Shown piece after piece: positions 4,381 to 9,834 of a DNA stretch of 9,834 nt. The translations under genes were made by a program, and so were the position numbers. The notes below the pieces were generated by a model that saw nothing but the letters and a program-made list of their open reading frames with translations, was not told the origin of the DNA and ran no database searches. How positions within the stretch are numbered: position 1 is the stretch's first letter; every line of letters starts with the position of its first letter. The stretch comes from Nitrososphaeria archaeon (lineage in GTDB: Archaea > Thermoproteota > Nitrososphaeria > Nitrososphaerales > Nitrososphaeraceae): NCBI GenBank assembly GCA_021324715.1, contig JAJPIN010000099.1:1-9834 (forward strand). The letters are read 5' to 3'.

Positions 4381-6630
4381 GTGGCAAAAGACCCTGTTTG
4401 CGGTATGTTTGTGGAGAAAAAACCAGATTCCATTGGATACACGAAAAATGGCAAGGAATATTATTTCTGCAGTACACAATGTTTAAACGAATTTAGAGAA
4501 CCGGAAAAAGAGCTAAAAAAACTAAAAATCAAGGTAGCAGTGAGCATTGCCCTGACAATACCTATCGTGTTTCTAAGTTTGCCGCATATGCTACCAGAAC
4601 AATTCGGGCACGCGCTTCCAACGGAGCTGTTGCATAATTCCAGCTACATTATGCTAATTTTGGCCACTCCATTGCAATTTTGGGTCGGTTGGCAATTTTA
4701 CAAAGGATTTTGGGATGGCATTAAAACAAGAGCCTCAAATATGGATACACTTATAGCAATTGGAACTTCCGCAGCTTATTTGTACAGTGTAGCAGTAACG
4801 ATCGCTCCGGATTTCTTTCCGTTTAAATCTGTATATTTTGAAACAGCTGCAGTAATTATTACTTTAATACTTATGGGTAAATTACTTGAAACTAGAACAA
4901 AAGAGAAGGCTTCTGATGCTGTAAAAAAATTGCTTGACTTGCGGCCCCGCACCGCTAAAGTAATTCGTACAATAAAGAGCCCTTCTGGTCAAATCCTTGA
5001 AGAGGAAACGGAGATTCCAGTTGAAGAAATAAAAGAAGAGGATGTCTTGATAGTCAGACCTGGCGAAATCATCCCAACCGATGGGATAATAACACAGGGC
5101 TCATCAACGTTGGATGAATCTGCGATAACTGGCGAGAGTATTCCTGTCGACAAATCTAAAGCTGATAAGGTTATTGGTGCAACCATAAATAAAACCGGAT
5201 TGCTGAGAATTAAAGCTACAAAGGTAGGACAAGATACTGTGCTCTCACAGATAGTCGAACTTGTAGAAGAAGCCCGAACAGGAAAAGCTCAGATACAAAG
5301 AATAGTTGACCAGGTCGCAAAATACTTCGTTCCTGCGATATTAATTACTGCCGTAGCTGTTGGATTAGGCTGGTATTTTATAGGAGGCATAGGGTTCACA
5401 TATAGCCTACTCGCTTTTGTTTCTGTGATGATTATAGCATGTCCCTGTGCACTAGGAATTGCTACCCCTGCTGCATTAATGATGGGCTCGGCTAAAGCTG
5501 CAGAATATGGTATATTATTTAAAGGTGGAGAACATCTGGAAGTCGCTAGCAAAGTGCAGACGGTTATGTTTGACAAGACAGGAACGTTGACGGAGGGTAA
5601 GCCATCTGTTACAGATGTTTGGGATATTTCTGAATCAGGCATTGGAGAAAAAGAGCTACTAATGTTGGCTGCTATTGCAGAGTCAGGTTCTGAACATCCT
5701 TTAGCACAGGCAATCGTAAGGAAAGCCAAAGAGAATAATGAGATTCCAAATCCAGAAATTTCCGAAGCAATTTCAGGTCAAGGATTAAGGGCTAAATATC
5801 AAGATCATGTGGTATTAGTGGGAAGAAGAAGGCTTATGAATGATAGTAACATTCCAATTCCTGATAAAGTCGAATTAAAACTAAAAGAATTTGAAAGTAC
5901 AGGAAAGACTGCTGTCTTGGTGGCGATAGACTCAAAACTCTCAGGGATTTTAGCCCTCGCAGACACTATTAAAGAAAATTCAAGAATCGCCATAGAAGCT
6001 TTGAAATCAAAAGGCAAAGAGGTAATAATGCTTACAGGAGATAACGAAAGAACTGCCAAGTATATCGCTACTGAATTAGGAATCGATAAAGTTATCGCTG
6101 AGGTTCTTCCTCAACAAAAAGAGCAAGTGATATCAAAAGAAATTTCGAAGGGTAAGATAGTCGCGATGGTAGGAGATGGAATTAATGATGCGCCAGCATT
6201 AGCAAAAGCAGATTTAGGAATTGCAATTGGTTCAGGAACTGATGTTGCAAAGGAAACTGGTGGCATAATCCTGATAAAAGATGATACTAGGGATGTGCCC
6301 ATTGCTCTCGATATTGGAAAAAAGACCGTTACCAAAATAAAACAAAATTTATTTTGGGCATTTGCTTACAATACGGGATTGATACCCATAGCAGGTGGAG
6401 TGTTAGTACCAGTGCTTGGCGTAGAAATATTTGGATGGCTACCGATGTTAGCAGCAATTGCTATGGCCATGAGCTCAGTAACTGTTGTAGGTAATTCGAT
6501 ACTACTAGGGAGATACACACCGAAACTTCCAATCACAAAGTCAAAAGTACAAAAGACTTCCACACAGACAGCTACAAAGGAGAAACAATCAGGTGAGATA
6601 GTTTCAAAAAAATTCTGTCCATTAAGCTGA
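4381..6630 (+). CDS. copA: Cu(I)-exporting P1B-type ATPase with N-terminal YHS domain
   Basis: Full-length (749 aa) heavy-metal-transporting P-type ATPase, predicted to pump Cu(I) out across the cell membrane using ATP. In order: an N-terminal YHS metal-binding domain (1-42; DPVCGM, then YYFCSTQC giving C7, C30 and C34) in place of the usual HMA domain; about eight transmembrane helices; actuator motif TGES (250-253); the intramembrane metal site CPC (354-356); phosphorylation site DKTGT with D398; the P1B His-Pro motif SEHP (439-440); TGDN (552-555) and GDGIND (598-603). TM7 has Y663-N664 and TM8 has M695-x-x-S698-S699, the combination that marks the Cu(I) subgroup P1B-1 rather than Zn/Cd or Cu(II) pumps. 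A basic tail (711-749) ends in CPLS. The GTG start is supported by the TATA box and by the YHS domain beginning right at the N-terminus. It is transcribed alone as far as the window shows. Silver could also be a substrate. Confidence 0.95.
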   Translation: MAKDPVCGMFVEKKPDSIGYTKNGKEYYFCSTQCLNEFREPEKELKKLKIKVAVSIALTIPIVFLSLPHMLPEQFGHALPTELLHNSSYIMLILATPLQFWVGWQFYKGFWDGIKTRASNMDTLIAIGTSAAYLYSVAVTIAPDFFPFKSVYFETAAVIITLILMGKLLETRTKEKASDAVKKLLDLRPRTAKVIRTIKSPSGQILEEETEIPVEEIKEEDVLIVRPGEIIPTDGIITQGSSTLDESAITGESIPVDKSKADKVIGATINKTGLLRIKATKVGQDTVLSQIVELVEEARTGKAQIQRIVDQVAKYFVPAILITAVAVGLGWYFIGGIGFTYSLLAFVSVMIIACPCALGIATPAALMMGSAKAAEYGILFKGGEHLEVASKVQTVMFDKTGTLTEGKPSVTDVWDISESGIGEKELLMLAAIAESGSEHPLAQAIVRKAKENNEIPNPEISEAISGQGLRAKYQDHVVLVGRRRLMNDSNIPIPDKVELKLKEFESTGKTAVLVAIDSKLSGILALADTIKENSRIAIEALKSKGKEVIMLTGDNERTAKYIATELGIDKVIAEVLPQQKEQVISKEISKGKIVAMVGDGINDAPALAKADLGIAIGSGTDVAKETGGIILIKDDTRDVPIALDIGKKTVTKIKQNLFWAFAYNTGLIPIAGGVLVPVLGVEIFGWLPMLAAIAMAMSSVTVVGNSILLGRYTPKLPITKSKVQKTSTQTATKEKQSGEIVSKKFCPLS

Positions 6631-6658
6631 CAAAATTGAATCCAGACTTATCCAAGCA

Positions 6659-6680
6659 TTTTTTCATCTCTTCTTTCCTT
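6659..6680 (+). terminator. T/pyrimidine-rich terminator after copA
   Basis: TTTTTTCATCTCTTCTTTCC begins about 28 nt after the stop codon. Archaeal RNA polymerase ends transcription on T-rich tracts without a hairpin, and this is the first such tract downstream. Confidence 0.4.
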
Positions 6681-6849
6681 ACCACTGAAAGAGCATCTCT
6701 ATGATTACTATGTCTGTCAAGTAATCAATTCTGATCGTTTTAATTTCTTTTAGATGCAAGCTGACTATCTTCGATTGATTTACAGCTTATGCAATACATT
6801 TCCACAACTTTATAAAAGGTTCTTTCGATTTCCAGTTAATTTCTAAAGC

Positions 6850-7128
6850 CTAGTCAAAGGTTAGAGAATCTTTAAAAATCTTTATCAATGCCTTTTGATC
6901 ATCGATAGTTAAATCAGTAGCTTTATTTTCTCTTATTTCTTTTAACAACAGTTCGGAATTAGCGGGACCCAGGATTTCCTTTAATTTTTGTATTGAGCCT
7001 GTAGCTTCCCAAGAGTTGAAAAGCTTGATTATGCTATCCTTAGTATCGGGACTAAAATCCTTAATTGAGTCTTCTATTATTTTGTTGTAGTCTTTACGCA
7101 AATCCTTTGGCCTAAAAACTGCACCCAT
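6850..7128 (-). CDS. Small helical protein of unknown function, 92 aa
   Basis: A soluble, probably all-alpha protein of 92 residues, begun MGAVFRPKDLRKDYN. It has no Cys, signal peptide or membrane segment, and I recognise no family. Helices alternate with acidic turns (FSPDTKDSIIKLF; GSIQKLKEILGP; TIDDQKALIKIFKDSL). Length and charge pattern would suit a small regulatory or binding protein, but no function can be given. ATG 7128 is preferred to the TTG at 7137 because the TATA-like box at 7150-7162 lies about 27-28 nt upstream of it. The gene is convergent with copA (220-nt gap) and divergent from the aldehyde dehydrogenase. In the copA gap I see only T-rich tracts and an unconvincing 30-aa ORF. 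Confidence 0.6.
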   Translation of the reverse strand: MGAVFRPKDLRKDYNKIIEDSIKDFSPDTKDSIIKLFNSWEATGSIQKLKEILGPANSELLLKEIRENKATDLTIDDQKALIKIFKDSLTFD

Positions 7129-7149
7129 AATATTCAATTATGTAGTTTG

Positions 7150-7162
7150 TCAATATTAAGCC
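7150..7162 (-). promoter_or_regulatory. TATA-like box of the 92-aa protein gene
   Basis: Minus strand about CTTAATATTGACA, centred 27-28 nt before ATG 7128. Archaeal TATA spacing for a leaderless mRNA; used to choose the start. Confidence 0.35.
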
Positions 7163-7318
7163 TATTCCGAAATTGTATATTCATTTTTGATTTGAGTTGG
7201 TTAAAGCATTACTTTAGCTTCATTTGCTAAAAGAGCAGTTATAAAGCAGATTGTTGCAGATCTATTAAATTGGTCCAACCTAACGAACATCTATTATTGT
7301 TGATGGGATATCTACACC

Positions 7319-7323
7319 GGAGG
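7319..7323 (+). promoter_or_regulatory. GGAGG before the aldehyde dehydrogenase
   Basis: GGAGG ends 13 nt before TTG 7337, a longer than usual gap. An ATG directly after it (7324) is out of frame and stops after two codons. A TATA-like TTATAA near 7238-7250 would give a leader of about 65 nt, so a Shine-Dalgarno start is sensible here. Confidence 0.4.
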
Positions 7324-7336
7324 ATGAGATAAATCC

Positions 7337-8740
7337 TTGAAAGGGACTGAAGGGAAATTAGTGACAGTAAATCCAACATCGGGGCAAATTCTTAATGAGT
7401 ATGAGAATATGACTAAAGAAAATATTAATGAATTAGTAAGGAGGGCTAGAGATGCATTCTCGGATTGGAAAAAAGACATCCAGAAAAGGGCTGACTCTCT
7501 ATATGCCTTTGCAGACGAAATAAGGAAAAATAAGGAAAATCTTGCCGTAACGGCAACACGGGAAATGGGCAAAGCAATCAAAGAATCAAGATCTGAAATT
7601 GACAAGTGTGCTTGGACAATAGAATACTATGCTGATAATGGAAAAATCTTTACATCAGATGAAATCGTCAACACGGATGCAAGGAAGAGTGTAATAATTT
7701 TTGAACCAATTGGGGTGATCGGAAGTATAATGCCTTGGAATTTTCCTTATTGGCAGGCACTTAGATTTGCCGCTCCTTCTCTTATGGCAGGTAACACAAT
7801 CGTATTAAAGCCCGCAAGCGCCACAATGCAGTGTGGCATTGAGATAGAAAAGGCCTTCATAAATGCTGGAATCCCTAGAGGGATTTTTCAAACTATGATT
7901 GGAGATTCGAGTACTGCTGAAACTCTTATCGACTCAGAAATAAACGCAGTAACGTTTACCGGTAGTGTTCAGGTAGGGGGTAAAGTAGCACAGAGGGCAA
8001 CTTCCCAATTGAAGAAAACAGTTCTTGAACTAGGAGGAAGTGATCCCTTCATAGTTTGTGAAGATGCGGACATCGAAAAAGCATCTACGGGTGCAGTTAA
8101 GGGACGCTTCATCAACTGTGGTCAAAGTTGCATTGCATCAAAGCGATTTATTATAACAAAAAAGATTGCAGGCGAGTTCATAGAAAAGTTTGTTTCAAAG
8201 ACTGAAAAGCTTAGGGTAGGAGACCCTCTTTTAGATGATACAGATATTGGCCCCCTTGTTAATTCCAAGAGTCTGAACAATATCGAGAACATAGTTTCAA
8301 AATCTATAAAAGAAGGAGCTGAAGTAGCCACAGGTGGAGAACGTTCTAACAGCAATGGATTCTTCTACCGACCGACAATTATGAAAAAGGTTTCACCCAA
8401 AATGGAGGTAGCATCAGAAGAAGTCTTCGGACCTATTGCTCCCGTTATTACTGTGGAGGAAGAAAAGGACGCAATAAAAGTTGCGAATAATTCTAAATAT
8501 GGTTTAGGCGCAAGTATTTGGACACAGGATCTAGAAAAAGCAGAAAAATTATCCAGATCTATTGAATCCGGAATAGTGACGGTAAATAATGTTGTCATAT
8601 CAGACCCTAGAGTTCCTTTCGGAGGTATTAAGAATAGCGGGTTTGGTAGAGAGTTGTCAAGGTATGGAATGTTAGAATTTGTGAATGTAAAGTCAATCAG
8701 ATTCTATGATCAATTAGTTCACAATCATCATGTAGAGTGA
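7337..8740 (+). CDS. Aldehyde dehydrogenase, succinate-semialdehyde dehydrogenase type
   Basis: Complete 467-aa member of the aldehyde dehydrogenase superfamily, expected to oxidise an aldehyde such as succinate semialdehyde with NAD(P)+ in the cytoplasm. Motifs: PWNFP (133-137) with N135 of the oxyanion hole; KPAS (158-161), where the cofactor binds; FTGS (207-210); ELGG (231-234) with general base E231; CGQSC (261-265) with catalytic C265; EEVFGP (361-366... family motif about 361-375); and PFGGIKNSGFGREL near the C-terminus. Length is normal for compact SSADH-like enzymes, which run about 450-480 residues. The start is TTG, placed so that the usual opening LVTVNPTSGQ keeps a short N-terminal extension; GTG at codon 9 is an alternative. 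In Nitrososphaeria such enzymes have also been considered candidates for CoA-acylating semialdehyde steps of the 3-hydroxypropionate/4-hydroxybutyrate cycle, so the exact substrate is open. It is a single gene with its own promoter. Confidence 0.9.
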   Translation: MKGTEGKLVTVNPTSGQILNEYENMTKENINELVRRARDAFSDWKKDIQKRADSLYAFADEIRKNKENLAVTATREMGKAIKESRSEIDKCAWTIEYYADNGKIFTSDEIVNTDARKSVIIFEPIGVIGSIMPWNFPYWQALRFAAPSLMAGNTIVLKPASATMQCGIEIEKAFINAGIPRGIFQTMIGDSSTAETLIDSEINAVTFTGSVQVGGKVAQRATSQLKKTVLELGGSDPFIVCEDADIEKASTGAVKGRFINCGQSCIASKRFIITKKIAGEFIEKFVSKTEKLRVGDPLLDDTDIGPLVNSKSLNNIENIVSKSIKEGAEVATGGERSNSNGFFYRPTIMKKVSPKMEVASEEVFGPIAPVITVEEEKDAIKVANNSKYGLGASIWTQDLEKAEKLSRSIESGIVTVNNVVISDPRVPFGGIKNSGFGRELSRYGMLEFVNVKSIRFYDQLVHNHHVE

Positions 8741-9078
8741 TATTAAACAAAGAAACTTTAAAAACTACAAATTTTGGGAGGGTTTTATATTCATTTATCT
8801 ATTTTAATCTATTATTTGCCAAATTCAGTTAAGGGGGATTTTTTACAATTGATATATGAATCATGAAAATTGACTTTTTTTTACCAGTCTTCTAGGAATC
8901 ATCTTTACTGAAATTATCATATTTATGAAAAAATCTATCAATTTCTTAACAAAAACATCTGTAAATCCTTATCTTACAACATGACAACGCACATCATCAC
9001 ATTTCAGACTAAAAAATCTCTTATTGAAAGAGAGCGTTTAATGCAAAGAGTTAGTTGACTGGATTTTGAAACATACCT
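8741..9078. other. Intergenic stretch without a gene
   Basis: This 338-nt gap is very AT-rich. It holds a TATA-like GTTTTATATTC near 8783-8793, a T6 run at 8839-8844 and a T8 run at 8875-8882. A 25-aa open frame at 8981-9058 has no recognisable feature. No RNA-like GC island or repeat was noticed. A likely reading is the 3' untranslated end of the aldehyde dehydrogenase mRNA and the promoter of the next gene. Confidence 0.5.
8875..8882 (+). terminator. T8 tract, candidate terminator of the aldehyde dehydrogenase
   Basis: Eight consecutive T about 135 nt after the stop codon, the longest T run in this gap; an earlier T6 at 8839-8844 may act first. T-runs alone suffice for archaeal termination. 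Confidence 0.35.
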
Positions 9079-9573
9079 ATGGTTGAAACCATTTTAGCAT
9101 ATCTGCCGCTGATCTCTGCTACAATAGTGTCTGGTCTTTTTGTGCTCGCATTCTTTAATTTCTCAATGGCTAGAAAAAATATGCAGAACCAGAATGAACA
9201 ACAAGTATCTAACTTGAAGATGCAAACCGAGCAGCAGATTTATTCGAGGATTATCGATGCAAGACTCCATCTAGAAAAAACGGAAGAATTCACAAGAATG
9301 GCCGGAGAAAGTCCAGTTTTTAAGGAACGTTTTGCACTGGTTGAAAAGCCATCTGACTACTATACGATAGTGTCGTTTCTTGATTTGTTTGAATATGTAT
9401 TCCGTCTGAATGAGATACAGATGATAGACAAAATTGTGTGGGAACGCTGGAAACTACTTATTGAAACGATAATGACAATACCAAAGTTTAGGATAATTTG
9501 GACCAAAACAAAAGAATCACATCCAGATAAGAAATTTAGAGATTTTATTGACTCATCCTTTATTCAAATTTAA
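9079..9573 (+). CDS. Membrane-anchored coiled-coil protein of unknown function
   Basis: A 164-aa protein with one N-terminal transmembrane helix (about 7-29), followed by a Gln/Asn-rich, probably coiled-coil stretch (about 33-60; NMQNQNEQQVSNLKMQ...), and a helical C-terminal domain of about 100 residues. The last part has several aromatic positions (SDYYTIVSFLDLFEYVF, WERWKLLIE, PKFRIIW). This layout, a membrane anchor plus a helical domain with LFEY and a following W-rich helix, resembles a poorly described group of DUF4760-like membrane proteins; that is recalled from memory and unverified. No catalytic motif is seen. The coiled coil would lie in the cytoplasm if the N-terminus is outside, which is plausible but not shown. 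ATG 9079 directly precedes the membrane helix; the promoter is unclear. It is convergent with the hydrolase at the right edge. Confidence 0.75.
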   Translation: MVETILAYLPLISATIVSGLFVLAFFNFSMARKNMQNQNEQQVSNLKMQTEQQIYSRIIDARLHLEKTEEFTRMAGESPVFKERFALVEKPSDYYTIVSFLDLFEYVFRLNEIQMIDKIVWERWKLLIETIMTIPKFRIIWTKTKESHPDKKFRDFIDSSFIQI

Positions 9574-9708
9574 ATAATATCAATAAAAATAATAATTTTA
9601 TCTAATTGGTCATCTGATATTATTAACTCTTTATACTGGCAAGAAGGTTTGGGTTAAAATGAGAACAAATAAACTTTAAAAAAGTCTTGGAAAGTTGAAA
9701 ATACCACT

Positions 9709-9834
9709 TCAATGATTATAGCTCTCCAGCCACTTTTTAGCGGCGATTATGTCTTCATTCGTAAGGTTATGTCCCGAGTCCTGCCACTTCAATGTAACAT
9801 TTGATTGGGCATTGGTGAATATTTCTAACAACCT
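9709..9834 (-). CDS. Carboxylesterase/phospholipase-like alpha/beta hydrolase, C-terminal end (partial)
   Basis: The last 41 residues of a gene that continues past the right edge. The frame is open from the edge to a TGA at 9709-9711. The segment includes NVTLKWQDSGHNLTNEDIIA and then AKKWLESYNH. GH-x-L-T-x-E-D followed by an A-x-x-W-L helix is the C-terminal signature of the predicted esterase group (phospholipase/carboxylesterase family, alpha/beta hydrolase fold), where this His is the catalytic triad His. The Ser and Asp of the triad would lie beyond the window. Substrates in this group are usually short carboxylic esters; the exact one cannot be told. Only AT-rich sequence separates it from the gene ending at 9573, which runs towards it. 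Confidence 0.75.
   Translation of the reverse strand, partial: RLLEIFTNAQSNVTLKWQDSGHNLTNEDIIAAKKWLESYNH

Noticed and set aside
4989..6563. Four long minus-strand open frames opposite the copper ATPase
   Set aside because: They are antisense shadows of a strongly conserved gene; none has a recognisable motif.
6754..6846. 30-aa open frame between copA and the 92-aa gene (begins MQADYLRLIYSL)
   Set aside because: No promoter at the right distance, no recognised homology, and length expected by chance.
7213..7231. Inverted repeat TTTAGC/GCTAAA with a 7-nt spacer upstream of the aldehyde dehydrogenase
   Set aside because: Six-base arms in AT-rich DNA are common and no repeat copy supports a regulatory role.
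7312..8598. Minus-strand open frames opposite the aldehyde dehydrogenase
   Set aside because: They lie fully within the intact dehydrogenase and show only shadow composition.
1..9834. CRISPR array or insertion-sequence ends
   Set aside because: No regularly spaced repeats of 24-37 bp and no paired terminal inverted repeats around a transposase were seen.

Overview
This AT-rich window looks archaeal, most likely Nitrososphaeria (Thaumarchaeota, perhaps Nitrososphaerales). The case rests on TATA-like boxes about 24-27 nt upstream of many start codons (leaderless mRNAs, several with TTG or GTG starts), occasional GGAGG ribosome-binding sites on other genes, an archaeal-style tyrosine recombinase remnant, very small zinc-binding proteins, and an Asn/Ser-rich anchored surface protein. 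The organism is inferred; the window contains no rRNA or tRNA marker.

Layout. Positions 39-1673 (minus strand) hold a repeat-bearing, membrane-anchored surface protein and a small helical protein of unknown function. At 1773-2268 (plus) lies the decayed C-terminal half of a tyrosine recombinase with a +1 frameshift, marking this as an accessory region. Positions 2293-3349 hold three small secreted proteins, one minus and two plus, that share the spacing C-x9-C-x6/7-C-x13-C. A 17-bp motif recurs before, between and after the two plus-strand members. Next come a 46-aa zinc-binding protein (3545-3685), perhaps preceded by a 23-aa leader peptide, a GC-rich island with strong hairpins that may be a structured RNA (3726-3801), and a second small zinc-ribbon protein on the minus strand (3900-4091).

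Positions 4163-6630 contain a possible 47-aa ORF with an embedded 16-bp palindrome, then a full-length Cu(I)-type P1B ATPase (CopA-like) with an N-terminal YHS domain. After a small helical protein of unknown function (6850-7128, minus) comes a complete aldehyde dehydrogenase of the succinate-semialdehyde type (7337-8740). The window ends with a membrane-anchored coiled-coil protein of unknown function (9079-9573) and the C-terminus of a carboxylesterase/phospholipase-like alpha/beta hydrolase (9709-9834, minus, cut by the window edge).

How the parts may work together. The Cys/His-rich secreted proteins, two zinc-ribbon proteins and the copper exporter lie within about 4.3 kb, so a metal or redox stress role is possible, but it is inferred from proximity only. 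The aldehyde dehydrogenase and the other genes appear to be independent transcription units. The most novel content is the secreted four-Cys family with its repeated upstream motif, together with the GC-rich island beside it.
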